From: Temnopleurus reevesii
Taxonomy: Eukaryota > Echinodermata > Echinoidea > Temnopleuroida > Temnopleuridae
Assembly (NCBI GenBank): GCA_036244855.1
Contig: BQKZ01001505.1
Coordinates: forward strand, 29,263-93,262
Length of the DNA: 64,000 nt
Reading direction: 5' to 3'
Positions 1 to 14,641 of the stretch are shown here, piece after piece; the first letter of the stretch is position 1; every line of letters begins with the position of its first letter. The notes beneath the pieces were generated by a model. The model had not been told where the DNA came from. It did no database searches and worked only from the letters and a program-made list of their open reading frames with translations. Made by a program: the position numbers and the translations under genes.

Positions 1-1619
1 AAATTCAAAGGCTGCATTGGAGTTTTTGTGACAATTTGCCTCCTCGGGGGCTGGTGATAAAAGAATTTGATGTATGAGATGTTTAGTCCACTTTCATTTA
101 CAAATGCGCATTATTTTCAATATTTTGTGTGAGGAGTTAGATCCAGTGTGAAATTTAGATATAAAATGTGGACATTGTATAAAGATTTTAAACAATACAG
201 TGTATTTCATTCTTCGGCTATTCAAATGAAATAAGAATAAAAATGATGCACACCTGAAAAGGTTAGAGGGTTTTTACTATGGATTTTTAATTGCGCAAAT
301 GAAACAACCATCTTCTGTAGTAGTAGCATAGAAGCAATGGAAGCTACAGCTTATGCATATTTTATCAGTCCCTGCCAGTACCTGTTATTTGGGATTGGTA
401 TCCATCCATTCAGTCTATAAATTTGTCAATTTTGTATGGGGTGTTGTGAACGATCAGCCGATGAGGCTAATTAAGCCTGCGGGCTGGAACCATTTTGTTT
501 TGCTAATTTCAATTTCTGATTTAGCTCTTCCTGTATTTTGACTTTGCAATTTTGAAATTGCAACTTCATATTTTGGAAAATAATCCTCTCATGTAGTTAA
601 AAGTATTCTGTGATACAGGCCCTGTTCACTTATTCAGCCTTTAGCCTTTTTCATTTTTTTTTTAATTATACAGTTCTATGTGAAAAAGTTGCAACACAAA
701 AATTATTTTGTACAGCAATTCTGCTAAAATGCATCGCAAATTGCAATGCGATGCCAGGAAAATCATTCCTTAGAGTAATCCATTTTATGTTGGATAAAGT
801 TATTTTAGCTCCATTTAAGAATGTACTTTAGTAATCTACAAATTATATTTTAACTCAGATACTACAACGACTTGTGCATATAGGCCTATAGGCAATTGAG
901 CAAACTGTAGGGAAACTAGCTAAATAATCTAATTGTGATGTGTGATTCATGGCAAGGCTTACACAGTGTTTGTTGTATGACGATTCATTCGAGCAGACTT
1001 TGGACTTTGCTATTAATAGGGAACTAGTGGTGCGCATCATCAAAATATTCCTCTTTCAATTTTGCATGTGTTTTGGGGGTTTTGGTGAGCACACAATACT
1101 TTGTGTGTTGGTAAACGTGGGTTGGTGTGTTTTCTTTGTGTGAGTGAGGACAATGAGCGTGACAACGTCTGTAAAGCATTATTGTGTGTGTAGTTTTTGG
1201 TTTGTTGTTATGGATGGCATATCTAGGGTTTCTACAATTCCGCCAAAGGTTTTTTTTTTCTTTTGACAAAAATATCTGCCTAAGTTATAAAATGGGTCAT
1301 GGGACCCTTCAATGTAATAAAGCCTTTGATGAGATAAGCCCAGCTTTGTGCGGATTAGAAGCATAGAAACTTACGAGCTAGTAGATATAGTGGCCTCCAT
1401 GTAACGTGTCATTTGACAACAAACTGACAATATTTGTCTCAAACTGTTCCTTCTTTATTGAATGATCAAACAATGACTCTATTTTTATTTGACATTGAAG
1501 TTTTGTGTGTTTGATACACATTTTGATTGTGACCTTGGAGTGCATTGTCACACTTCTCCTTGCCATTGTACTGTAGGTAAGCGAGGGCGATTGTTTTGAT
1601 AATGTGAGGTCATTTCAAT

Positions 1620-1978
1620 GGTATTTGTTATTGTTTGGATAGGTTGACTGGTACCCCATTCCTACACTGTATTGCCTAGCCTATGTAGTGCCAATACCCC
1701 ATTTACATCTCTTCAGTCAAGGGCTAATCAGTGAGGAGTGTGTGCGAATCCCATTCAGTTGTTCTTGAGGCACAAGATACATTAATTATGATTGTAATGG
1801 TATTTTTTATTGTTTGGATACATGTAGGTTGACTGATACCCCATTCCTACACTATATTGCCTAGCCTGTGTAGTGCCAATGCCCCATTTACATCTGTTCA
1901 AGTCAAGGGCTAATCAGGGAGGAGTGTGTATGAATCCGATCGAGTTGTTCTTTGGCCACAAAATACATGATCTGATCA
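1620..1978. repeat. Two-unit tandem duplication, about 180-bp period
   Basis: The block beginning GTATTTGTTATTGTTTGGAT at 1621 recurs from about 1800. Both units share TGTAGTGCCAAT, CCCCATTTACATCT, CAAGGGCTAATCAG and GAGGAGTGTGT. The copies are diverged, so the duplication is not recent. Confidence 0.85.
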
Positions 1979-4479
1979 CTAGCCCATTTGAAGCTGTTTT
2001 GGCCTTATTAAATATGCATTGATTATGATGCACAACATTACGTATGATGCCTGCCCATACATACATATTCTAGAAAAATGGTGAAATTCATTCATCTGAA
2101 GAAAAGTGACCATAACATACTAATAGTTGCATCATCAATATCAATTCATGGAGCATGGTGTGATAAGGTCCATACAAGTACTTTGATGTCATATGTTCGG
2201 GAAGATTCACGAGGTTAAAATAAGAATGAGAATAATGCAACAGCTGAACAAAAGTTAGAGCAGATATGACAACAATATTCTTACAGCTACAATGTATTCA
2301 CATGCAAAGACAGCATTTAATTGATATGAAAATGCACCTCATTCATATTCTGTAAAATTTGGTTGGCATCTCTGTAAATTTAAGCTGTAGGTCGTTACTA
2401 TACTTCATGTGAACAGGGTATGGTGTGTTTTAGTGGCTTTAAGAACCTCGTATGATCAATACAATCGTCAGGCAGTCCTAGACAAGGAAGTAAATGGAAA
2501 AGGAATTACGGACATTAGCAAATAGTTGAAAGATTCCTTAACTGTTCCGGAGGAACAACTAAGGAATATCCTGTCACTCTTAAAATCAGTGCATTGAGTT
2601 TCTTGTTCCAATTTTTTACATNGATACCATTGATTCAAGGGTACAAAGAGGTGGTATTGTGGACATAACAATGTATCACTTAATTACTGATGGCCATATA
2701 ATAAAGTACTCCATAAGAAAACGAAAGGGAAGGAAAATACGGATTTTGGTTGGCAGCTCTGGTTTTGCAGCTTGTTAGATGTTTTAATGGGAAATTGTCT
2801 TTCTCTATAATGATGCGAACCAGTTTATATTACTAGGAATTCAATCAGGAACTAATTTATACTGGGAATTTTTCTAAAATAATTTTGCTTAAATCAATTT
2901 TCTAGTTTTTGTCAAGGAATCTTATTTTAGTAGGAAATGTTTGGAAACGATTCCAATTTTCAAAGCTATTGTGTACCCTCTAAATGCTCATGTACTCAAT
3001 ATGAATACATGTAATATTACTTGTTTCATGATTGTGAAATGTGTGCGCATATCATGTTTGGTATAATGTATCGGCTGAGCCATGTATTTCCCCCAATCTA
3101 ATAGTAATATTTCCACAACTTAAGTCAGTAAAAAAAAATGAATAGGGAGTCACCAGATGTTCCTTCCAAATGCTACACAAATTTACAAAAATACATTTTG
3201 AATACACGTAAAATGATCAATACAAGAACAAATAGATTTGATGAAGTGTACACAAATCATTCCTCAACTCTAACCACTTTGAGTCAGAATGAGTAATCTC
3301 TCTCTTGGTGATGTATCACACAGATTGATGTTCTCCATATCATGAATGTGCTTCATGCACATGAAGGCCCTGTATGTAATTTAAAGGAATATCATCTCTT
3401 ATAATCCAAATAGTATTGCTGTGTGAATTGCCACAAGTTGCATTGAGCACTTTATTGTTAGATCCTGTTCCATAATAATTTATAATGAATTATTTCAGGA
3501 AAAAATATTGTTTGGTTGTCCTACAATACCTTAAAAATCATCAGTCGATCGGAAAGTCGTTTTTTTTTTATTGGATTTTAAAACATTTTAACACAATTCA
3601 CACAAAAATGAGGAAATATGACTCACAAGGAAGTGAAAAGCCAAATAACATCTGAAAATGACTTTCAGGTTTGGTTTTTACTAATTTTACATTGATTTTT
3701 CAATTTCACTAGAAGCCCCCCCCCCCCCAAAAAAAAAAAGAAGTACGAAAGAAGTTTTGAAATGCCATTTCCAGTGGGTTGGTCAGTAGAAGGCAACTAA
3801 AGAATTATTATTTTTTGTTGGCATTATGGGTCTTCAGTCAAAGCCCCGTTTGTCTGTAACAATAAAAAAAAATTCATACTTAATTGTAATGATAATCGTG
3901 CTATATCTTGTAACTGTGGTAAAGTGGGAAGGATTGGGAGGGGTGGGATGTGGATTAGCTAGCCAATATGTTATATTGATACTATTGTACATACATGTAC
4001 TGTCAAGTGCAAATTCATTGCTTACTTTTCAAATGTTACACTGAGAAAATTTGGTTCAGCTATTCAAAATCTAATTTTTGATCGACATGGAAGTACATTG
4101 TATGATATTCTTTGATTGTTTACATCTCCAATGATGGTTGGTTGATGTTGCGCTTGTTTCTTACCAAGCTTATGCGGACTAACACTCAATGGTGCTACAG
4201 TCTGAAGGTAGTCTCCATCTTCACTGTTAGCAGAAGGTACCGATGATTTGGTCAAAGAAAAAAATATCCTTTCAAGCATGAGCAATATTCGATGTACATG
4301 GGAAAAAACAGTTCCCTCTTTATTCTTGGGAGAAGTGTCCAACGGATGTTCAAACGAAAGGAAGGAAAGGAAAGGATGTAGTTTAGAGGCGTGTATCATT
4401 CAATTCTGAATATTTACGCCAGAAGAAGAGGAGAGAAAGGGGATCGCCATCTTAACGTCTCCATCCGAAAGACGATATG

Positions 4480-4580
4480 CGACCAGAATTCGAACCCACA
4501 GATAGGAACTAACCCAAGTCTATGACTGTCCCGAACAGCTTGATTTCAGGCACACGCCACGACGCCTCAGTCAAAGGGGA
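4480..4580 (-). repeat. tRNA-like SINE head, degenerate
   Basis: On the minus strand there is a box B-like GGGTTCGAATTC and, about 55 nt upstream, a box A-like TGGCGTGTGCCTGA. The two are spaced much as in tRNA-derived Pol III promoters, but no full cloverleaf forms. It lies close to a partial copy of the GTGAGCAGAAGGGAC foldback family (about 4620-4680). Confidence 0.5.
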
Positions 4581-4840
4581 GCTGCTTTCTTTTATATTCA
4601 TGAAGCTAAATTGTGAAGCCTTGAACGAAGTTGTTTACTTTGTTCCAGCCCTTCATCCCTTCTGCGCACAGTGTATGCATGTTATAATCTATGGATATTA
4701 ATGTCAAGTGGTTCTTGATATCATCCCACCTGGCTTCAAACTAGGTGATTTCCTTGTTAGGGCAATGTGTAGAAACATTGTGCATATAAATAGGTCATGG
4801 TCGCTTTCGTCAAAACAACCATATTCCTTATCTCCCGGAT

Positions 4841-5255
4841 GAAGGAATAGGAAGTAATATTGTGTGCTAGACTTGAAATGTACAGATATGTTGTAATGTA
4901 AAAACAATGTACAAGTTAGGTTGAGGGGCACAAATATTTCATGTTTTTTATCCCACAACTACAAAATTCCTTACCTCCAGATGAAGGAATAGGAAGTAAT
5001 ATTGTGTGCTAGACTTGAAATGTACAGATATGTCGTAATGTAAAAAAAAAAAAAATGTACAAGTTAGGTTGAGGGGCACAAATATTTCATGTTTTTTATC
5101 CCACAACTACAAAATTCCTTAACTCCAGATGAAGGAATAGGAAGTAATATTGTGTGCTAGACTTGAAATGTACAGATATGCTGCAATGTAAAAAAAAAAT
5201 GTACAAGTTAGGTTGAGCTGCACAGATATTTCATATTTTTCATCCCAAATTATGT
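4841..5255. repeat. Three-unit tandem repeat, about 142-148-bp period
   Basis: Units start at 4841, 4983 and 5131 with GAAGGAATAGGAAGTAATAT. Each contains TGTGTGCTAGACTTGAAATG, an A-run of variable length and AATGTACAAGTTAGGTTGAG. Units differ mainly in A-run length, and the third is more diverged at its end. Confidence 0.9.
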
Positions 5256-5536
5256 AGTATATTAGCCCATACCCGGTTGAAAGTGTTATTTCTTGTCATA
5301 AGAAAAATGAAGTATGGACAGAAATAAAGTTTACATTGTCCCATCAAAGCCTATGTAAAACACAATGCATTTTCGTGAGATATGGTTTGACAAGTAAACC
5401 TTATTCTGTCCATACAGTACTCTTTGTATGAATATTTTCCATTGTATGACATTTTTTAAAGCATATATATGAATAATATTTTACGAGGGCAGTGCTTACG
5501 ATATGGTTTATTCCTATTTTCTTCCAAATTTTCCAG

Positions 5537-8500
5537 GTTTTACCACCCGATGGGAATACTACGTTTGATGTAGTGTTTTTAGCAAGAATGCCTGGGAATG
5601 TAGAAAACACCATTTTTATTCGAACAAGTGCGGGGACGACACCTTACCAGGTTAGTATGGACGGGAATGAGTCGCTCAGTGGTATAACATTTGCATAATG
5701 GATGGGAGGTCATTGGTCAAAACAACAGTAAAATCATCTAAAGATTTCTAAAATGATACCTTCTACCTACTTTGCCAGTTGCTCAGGATTATAGATTAGG
5801 AGAGTGAGATCGTAGGAGCTTTTATACCAGTACTCCCCAACTGCTAGCATAATCCAGATCATTTTGCCAAAGAACACATTTTCTAAGAGAACTGTTGTCT
5901 TTCAATTATGTGATTCTACTAGAGAAAATGTTAAATATTGATAAACAAGAGAGTGAAAAAGAGAGAAACAGTTTATGTGGAAATTTGAGGATACATTTTC
6001 AGGGAGGGGGGGGGGGGGGGGCAGAGAAGGAAATGAGATGAAAAAAACACATTTATTATCACATCGTATATTTCTTTCATGCTGGTTTAGGCCTACAAAG
6101 TTATTCAAAATGTTTGTTCACTTTCAATTATTCCTTCGTCCTACGAAAACAATCGAACGTCATTTCTGGGATTTCGTTTTAGATACATTACTTGAAGTTA
6201 TGACGGTCTGTCAATGGTATATCAGCGTTTTACAAAACTCCTAGTCAATGAGCTTATTTTTCTTCTTCTTTTGCAGGTGTTTGGCACAGGTGTACCCAAC
6301 CCATACAGGTTGCGGCCCTTCCTAGGAGCCAGAGTCCCTCTCAACAGTAGCTTTTCACCTTTAATAAAAATGCACAACCCTTTTAGTTCAGGTCTCATGG
6401 TAAGTCAATGGTTTAGTGTATCCTGTAAGCCCCAGTCACATAGAAGCCCCGATTCAACATTGTTCAACAGAATTCGTAGTCCAGTTTTAGTTATGTGTCC
6501 CTCTTTGTTCAGGGGCAGTTAATCAGGTTAATCAGGACTCAACTGGACAAGGAATCAGGGCTCCTATATGACTGTGGTGTGACCAGAGATACTATCTGTG
6601 AACATAATATCTGTGCAGGACGTATTACAATGTGCATGACCCTACAGGTAAACCAATTGCTCTCACTTGGAAAGTAAGCACAAAATATACATAAAAATAT
6701 GTGTATCATATCTTATCAATATTTTAAAATTTAAGCAGCTCTGCCTTTGCGCCTTTGCCAGATTGACTTCTAAATTTCTTTGCTCAGATTATATTTAATC
6801 GATTCTGTATCAGTGTTGTGTCTTTCTTAGAAAGAAAATATGTTTTTATTAAAACCAATATTCTTCGATGTAGTGCTTTGCTGCATTTAAAGGGGCTGAA
6901 CAATTGAAGAATTCTCTGAACTATTGTTTGGGTTGGGGATAGGATGAAGCTGAATTTTCTGGATCTCATTTTCTCACAGTGGAGATAAATAGAAATTCTT
7001 CCATGTTCCAGTGATCGTATACGATCAAAATGTCCCAAGTTCTTACAACTTTGGTGTAATTAAGATTGCTAGCTATATACATGGTGAAAAAGTCTGTGAA
7101 TATACAAATGCGATTTCCCAATTCTAAAAATTCATTCTTCACTATCACAGGTTACAGAAATGTATAGTAGCGGAGGAGACCTTCATCTAGAGTTACCATC
7201 AGGTTCACAAGAAGCACCAAGAAATCAGTGGGTAAGTAGTTATGAGAACACAGATCCAGGGTAGTGGCAGTTGGCAAATCCATTGATCCATAGGTCCAGG
7301 GCAGGGGTTAAGCCCAATGGTCCAGGGTAGTTGGTAAGTCTATGAGTTACCATCAGGTTCACAAGAAGCACCCATAAATCAGTGGGTAAGTAGGATTGAA
7401 ACCACAGATCCAGGGTAGTTGGTAAGTCTATGAGTTACCATCAGGTTCACAAGAAGCACCCAGAAATCAGTGGGTAAGTAGTTATGAAACCACAGATCCA
7501 GGGTAGTGGGTAAATACATTGATCCAGGGCAAGAGGTAAGTCTAGGGGTACAGGGTAGTTGATAAGTCTATGGGGGTGTTGTTCAAAATAAACTGCAAAT
7601 CAACTGCAACTTTGCAAATTGTAACGCGCATTTTCATTCGCGCACGATATGCGCATTTAACAAGATGTGCATGAAACAATGATTTTGATTGGCCGGTTCC
7701 GATCAACTGCTACTTGCGATCAATTGCAACTTGTGAACAACACCCCCTAAGAGTTACCATTGGGTTTACAAGAAGCACCCAAGAATCCGTGGGTAAGTTG
7801 GAATGGAATGAAACCACAGATCCAGGGTAGTGGGTAAATCCATTGATCCAGGGCAACGGGTGAGTCCAGGAGTCCGGGATAGTTAATAAGACTATGAGCT
7901 ACCATCAGGTTCACAAGAAGCACCCAGAAATCAGTGGGTAAGTAGGATTGAAACCACAGATCCAGGATAGTTGGTAAATCCAAAGGGTATAAGTCCAGGG
8001 GTCAAGGGTAGAGGTCGAGTCCATAGATCCAGGGTAATGGGTACAATATAATTCCATGAATCCATGGAAGTTGGATAGTCTTTCTGCCCAGGTAGTTGGT
8101 GAGTCTATCTTTCCAGGATAGTGGACAAGTTCATGGATCAGGGTAGGGGATAAGTCCATGAGTTTAGGAAAGTTGATAAGTCTATAGGTCCAGATAATTT
8201 GATAAGTCCATAGATCCAGGGTAGGGGAAATGCATGGATCCAGGGTAGTACGTAATTACATTGAACGAGTGAATTTTCCAAGTCTTTCTGTACAGGGTAG
8301 TGTAAATTTCTATGGATCCAGGGTAGCAAAAATTAGTCCATCCATACAGCAGATTGAGCTTGTAAATTCAGATTTTTTTTAGAATTGTTTTAAAAACATT
8401 TTTGGGTGTTTTTTAAAGGACTTTCTCATTTGTTCTATATAATAGATGATCGAAATTTTGAAACATCATTGTTCAGAATAAATATACAATTTGACAAATT

Positions 8501-11500
8501 TGCAACTTTGCACAATTATGCTTGTAAATATTCAATGCAACATCTCGCATTTGCCATGCTGCCAGGATAAAAGATCTTCCTGTAGAAAATCATTTTTTCA
8601 TCTGGATACCAGATTGCTGATATATGTCATTCTATGAAAAGCTTTAAATTGAACACGAGGTGTATTACCACGATTTCTTCCTACTTTTAGATATTAATTT
8701 GAATAGTATAACATGTTAATTAGCATGCCACCGAGAAGGAAATAGTGGATATCATGGGCCTTGGATCAATGCCTATATTGAGATCAATAGGAAAGTTAAG
8801 AACTCTTATTATATGATTGCCTATCAGTGCCAGAAATCAAGTGGAATTAATCCAAGATAAAAGTGTGCTTCAATTCCTTATTATTTTTGGAATTATAATT
8901 AAAATTGTTTTTCCCGTCTTTTTTTTATAACTCTCTCATGCATGATTCTTAATTGGGTAGTCAGGTATAATAGGTTTTTATATACGTCCTTTCTGAAAAT
9001 ATTTAAGCTAAAATTAATAGAAATGCAATGCTGCAAATGGGTAGTAAAGTGGACAGAATGTTATGGTGATGAAAATATAACTTTTACACCGATGTCAGAG
9101 CAGCAGGTTGTTATTAAAGGGGTTGGGGGGGGGGGGGGCTGAATATTGGCATGCCTCAGCTTGGTTAATTAACCCATTGACTACCGAGTTATCTTATTTA
9201 TGTAGACTTTGTGCAGGGTCTGCTTAGTTTTCAAAATCAATGAATTAATAATCTGATATTTTNCCATTGATCCATAGGTCCAGGGCAGGGGTTAAGCCCA
9301 ATGGTCCAGGGTAGTTGGTAAGTCTATGAGTTACCATCAGGTTCACAAGAAGCACCCATAAATCAGTGGGTAAGTAGGATTGAAACCACAGATCCAGGGT
9401 AGTTGGTAGTGGGGAAATCCATTTATATCCAGGGCAGGGGTAAGTCCAGATCCAGGCCAGAAGGTCAGTCCAGAGATCCATGGTAGTGGATGAATCGACG
9501 GATCCAGGGTAATGGGTAGAATATAATTTCATGGATCCAGGAAAGTTTGCTAGTCTCTCTGCCCAGGGTAGCTGGTGAGTTCATGCGTCCAGGGTAATGG
9601 ATAAGGCTCTAGATCCATAGTAGTTGGTAAGTTCTTGGATCCAGAGTAGTGGTCCATAGATCTAGGGCAGGGGTAAGTCCATGGGTCCAGGGTAATGGGT
9701 AGAATGTAATTCCTGGATTCATGGAAGTTGGTTAGTCTTTCTGGCAGTGCATGTGATCGTGGTCTTGGACAATTCCTCCGATGCATGGTAGTGGGTAAGC
9801 CAATAAATACAAGGTAGTTTCAGGGTGTTCATGATAATTACATTCTGACAATTTTGCAACTTTACTCAATTATGCTTGTAAATATTCAATGCAAGATCTC
9901 ATATTCATTTGCCATGCTGCCAGGATAAAGCTATTCCTATTGAAAAATCATGATCTTCCTTATATGGCTATTCTATATGGCTATTCTGTCATTCTATGAA
10001 TAGCTTTTAAATTGAACAAAAGGTGTATTATCATGATTTCTTACTACTTTTTGATATTCATTTCAATAGTATTACATGTTAATTAGCATTCCACTGAGTA
10101 GGAAATAGTGGATAATACGGGCTTTGGATCAATGCCCATATTTAGATCGATGAGAAAGTTAAGAACTCTTTTTATATGATAGATTGCCTATCAGTGCCAG
10201 AAATCAAGTGGAATTAATCCAAGATAACAGGGCACTTTATTTCCTCATTATTTTTTGGAATTACAATTAAAATTGTTCTCCTGCCTTTTTGTAATTACTA
10301 TTCTCATGCATGATTCTTAACTGGGAAGTCTTTTATGATATACTTGGTTTTTAAATATGTCCTTTCTGAAAATGTTTGAGCTAAACATTAACAGAAATAC
10401 ACAATACTGCAAATGGGTAGTAAAGTAGATAGAAAGTTAAGTGATGTAGATGATGAAATATAACTTTTACTAGAGCCTGGCTAATGATGTGAAATTCTTA
10501 TATTTATTTTTTTTAGGAGATTGCTCCATATCAGACCAAATCTGTTATGAGGGCAAGTTTTGTTGGTCGGACGGAAAACAACCATACGGCATTCATTCGT
10601 ATCAGAACCAATCGTACGACTGATAAACAAGGCCCTCTAGAGGCAGAAGAAGGAGAGTTTCTCATGCTACCCGTAGAAGTAGAAGTTTCATCAGGTAAAC
10701 ATCCCTTTTTCGTTATTTTTTAAAAAATTTTTTCATTATTATTATTATTATACCTTGCCATAAGATGGAGCTGGAGGCATTATTTTTTGTGCCATTTGGG
10801 ATGGAAAAACGTTTGTTTTTACAGTTAAGAAATTTAAAAAAGGGGGGCTTGTAGCCACTTTCTCTCAGTTCTGGAACAAACCATCCTGTAATATTTGTAA
10901 TTGTTTTTATATCGCTGTTGATAAACCATGAATATTTAGATGAAAATATTTGTTTTCCTTATAACAAGACACCCTAATTTTCAAACACAATCCTATCCTC
11001 CCCTTCCAAGAAAAAAAAAGTACTGCATCTCCTTGATCATTCTGTTTAGAAAGTCATTTCAGCCCCACATTCATGTTGCAGACACCCTCCATATTAATGT
11101 TGTAGAGTCATTCTTGCTTTGTGGCACCCCCACCCCCTCAAGTCTGACTAAGAGATAAGCATGGTACCTGGGAGAGTGCCTGTAATAGCAGAAGTTTATG
11201 AGGTCATATGGCTGTGTTGTAGAAGTCTGCTGAGGTTATTTCAGACTAGACATTGATACGCCTGTATCAACATGAACCAGCGACACCTGGCGCTGCACTG
11301 ATACCGACTTGTGCTTGTTTTACATCTAGATGTGTCAATACCTTGTGTTTTACCAGGTCTGCATGTGTTGTCTGCCAGCTGATTGTGTGGTCTCAAGCCT
11401 GTTAATACAGGGTTCTCACTCTACTTTGAAAACCTTCAGAATCAGTTTCTCTTTTTTCTTTTTTTCTCTTTTTTTTTGAGGGAAAAGTCAAGAAAATCAA

Positions 11501-14500
11501 GAAAAAATGTTTCATATCATCGAAAACTCATGAAGTTTGACATGATATCTATTTGGTAACTGAGGATATGTCAGAATAAGTAGAAATTAGTGCATTTTAT
11601 TGACAGAGTTATCATTCTTATTGTGAAAATGTATCAGAAAAAAATGAGGGGAAAAAACAGGGAATATTGCTCTTAAAAAGTTGAAATCCTGTACTGGCAT
11701 TATGATGAAACCTTATTCCCATCTGCACCTTTTCCATCTTTACTTGAATTACATCAACAAAGTTTGTCTAAGTCTCATTTATGCCACGTTGCCTAAATGT
11801 GAAAATTTGTTCCCCCCAACTCGCTATGTGACCTTCTGGAATAAATTCTTGACCGGCAACTTCATTTAATTCATATAAACACATTGCTTCACCTGTAAGA
11901 TACAAAGTTTAAATTACAAAAGATTCGGGTTGATGGCTATGTGACCAGAACGTTGGGCTTCCTATTTTCCATCCTTTTAATATTGAAGTTTTTTTTTATT
12001 AAATTTGTATGAGGCATACCACCTAATTATCAGACATGGACAAGTTTGAATATCATACAGTGTTTTCTCTTTCATGAGAGACATAGTTCATTTCTCTAAA
12101 ACAAGCTGTTGATACTTGCAAATGAAGAAAGGTCCTTGTTCATTTGATTGAAAAAATATTGAAGCCTCAGTGCACAATTTATTTGATGAAATAATTTATG
12201 ATAATTGATGAATGTGGCGAACATTGTGCTCAGCCATGCATATTGATGCCATGGTTACGACCAAACAAACATGCTGACATTGAATCAATGTGAGTTAATG
12301 AATAATGTAACCTACACCAATGATGTAGCAACAAATGAAGAGAACATGAGAGAACATGAAATATTCTTCTTTAAATGTCTGTAAAGAATAAAATGAAGAT
12401 AAGGGTCTATTTAACCATACAAATTCTCTTTGTACCAACTTACATGATAGATTTTGCTTAAATTTTTAATGAGCCATTCCTCCAGTATGTTCTAAAATGC
12501 CTATTATTTTCATGCATGTGGAAGTTTTTAGTTCTCTCTTTCAATGAAATGACATATTAGGAGCGCAGAGATATCATCGTATACATGTATGATGTAGATC
12601 TCTTCTATAACCTATTGTATTATTTTGCAGAGGAAAATTGAATTCAAGTTGAAAAAATAGATAGTTTTGATCTAGATAAATTATCTATGTGCGTTTGAGT
12701 GTTATTGATAAAGCAAATGGAAAATAGAAAATTTACAGAACATGCAGATTAATCTATGCTTATATTCAATATGAATGTATGAAGAGATCATAACACCTGT
12801 TTTTGCCAACTGTTTGTCAACTGGTTTCTTTCTTGTTGTGTTGAGTTAACCTGAGATAACAATATTGTATTTTTCAGTTCCTGGTATTTATTCTTCACTG
12901 GAAATGATGGACTTTGGAACACTACGAACTCAAGATGAACCCAAAACCATTCCCCTCTATTTACTAAATACGGGTCCAAAAGTTGTGCATATATCAGTAA
13001 GTTTCTTTTGTAAATTGAAAACCAATTGTGCCAGGGCAAACTTCAGTATCTGGTTAACAAACTTTAATTTGATACTTGAAAGAAAGTTCAGGGAGTTCCT
13101 CGGAATAAGCAGAAGTTCTATGTTTGTTCTAAATAATGGCCTGAAGACCTACGTAGTTAAAATGAGGATTGTATGAAAGCATGTTTTATCTGTTATATAA
13201 ATTATCTGAATTATCTTATCATACATGAAAAATATCATGATGTATTGGCCATTTTAATTTGTTGGACGAAAAGTTAATTAATTTTGTTCAAGTTAAAGAA
13301 TTTCAGAAAATTTTCACAAATGAACAAAAACAATCAAGGAATTTGTTTTTCCTAAGTCTGTGAATCGTAATAAATACATTTGTGGTAGCAAAATTCTTGT
13401 CTGTACAAGCTTGTATTAAACAAAATGATTTGGAACAATTTCTCATATTGGAAGAATGAACAGATTTGAAATAATTCTAGATTTTAATGGAAAATCAAGA
13501 AATGGTCTTTTATCTGGAGATGGAAAAGTATGAAGTCAGTTTATGGTATCACTATGTAAAAAAAACCCTTTTTGATATTAGCCCTGAAAAAGCTTTGATG
13601 GTATTCTTCCAGCATAGCTTTGCTCATCCTTTTCTGGAATCATCTCAAGAAATTATCTCTTCACATGGTGATATCGCACACCTATTTATAGTTTATCATT
13701 TATCTCTTGTCATATTGTCTCCTGTTCCTACCAAAGAATGTGATAATTCTCTTCTCTCCATTTCTCATATTCTCTCCTTTTCTCTTCTTCTCTCTATTTC
13801 TCCTACAGTCTGTATCGCTAGTTAGAGCAAACCAGGCTATCACAATAGATTTCAGCCCAATGGGGTTGAGACCCTCCGACACGCACATCAGAGTGGCCAA
13901 CGTGACCTTTCATCCCAGACGAGCCAATCATACAAGACTTTGGGCGGGGAAGATTATTATCAAGACGAAGGAAAAGGGTTTTAAACTTCTGATTCCATAT
14001 CAAGCTCATGTACTTCAAGGGTAAGTCAATGGATTCTGCTTTGACTCAACTTTCAGGTTGATAGAACATGTTTTGTGCTTTGGTCCGATAACTTTTGATA
14101 AAGATTTTAGAAAACAGATATGTGATCAGAAAGTGAAAAAAAAATCTATACTATAGCTGACCATTTTTATTGTGTCACCTTTTGTCGCTGGACGCAGAGA
14201 ATTTTTAAAATGAATGTTCATTAATCCTTTTTTGACAGATTGCATTAAGTTATACTGCCCATCATTCATGCGAATAAGAAATTATCATTCTATAGATACA
14301 AAATATTCCCAAATATGATTTGTTGAAATAGTGGGTTACAAATTCCATCTGCATATATCAGGTTCATAGCCTTGACATGAATCATTTTTATATTGTTATG
14401 ATCCTGTATTTCAATGAAGTTTGAAAAACAAATAAGACATACAAGTAGTAACATGCTTTTTCCTTCCACGATTTTCTCTTTCAGTATTCTGAGGTACAGT

Positions 14501-14641
14501 AGAAACAACACCTTGTTTTATTTAGCGGACCCTCCTCCAAAAGATCAGACAGAGAGGAATCTTTCGCTAACCAATCTCTTCAACTTCTCCATAGTTTTAC
14601 ATAGCATGAAACTAGTGGATGATGCCAAAGAGGTTTTTAGT
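5537..14641 (+). CDS. TMEM131: TMEM131 exons 1-7 of window: luminal PapD-like and following beta domains
   Basis: These seven exons encode about 328 residues. The first (phase 0) opens with LPPDGNTTFDVVFLA, the strand region that in TMEM131 belongs to the PapD-like (ASPM-SPD-2-Hydin-type) domain, and the second carries VFGTGVPNPYRLRPFLGARV. Exon 3 (81 nt, exactly 27 codons) encodes MYSSGGDLHLELPSG. Exon 4 has RASFVGRTENNHTAFIRI and LPVEVEV. Exon 5 has PGIYSSLEMMDFGTLRTQ. N-glycosylation sequons (NTT, NSS, NHT, NRT) are frequent, as expected for an ER-luminal region. Exon 3 is followed by an intronic array of copies of its own 3' end and splice donor (described separately). Confidence 0.93.

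Larger units (their letters stand above)
1..5536 (+). other. Upstream intron sequence of TMEM131
   Basis: No coding exon with family similarity was found here. The first recognised exon starts mid-protein in phase 0, so this is probably intron. It contains two tandem-repeat blocks (about 1620-1975 and 4841-5250), a tRNA-like SINE piece near 4480-4580, a C/A homopolymer at 3718-3739 and an isolated N at 2622. A short missed exon cannot be excluded. Confidence 0.6.

Noticed and set aside
1..5536. Possible N-terminal TMEM131 exons
   Set aside because: No frame here matched the expected start of the PapD-like domain or a signal peptide with splice sites.
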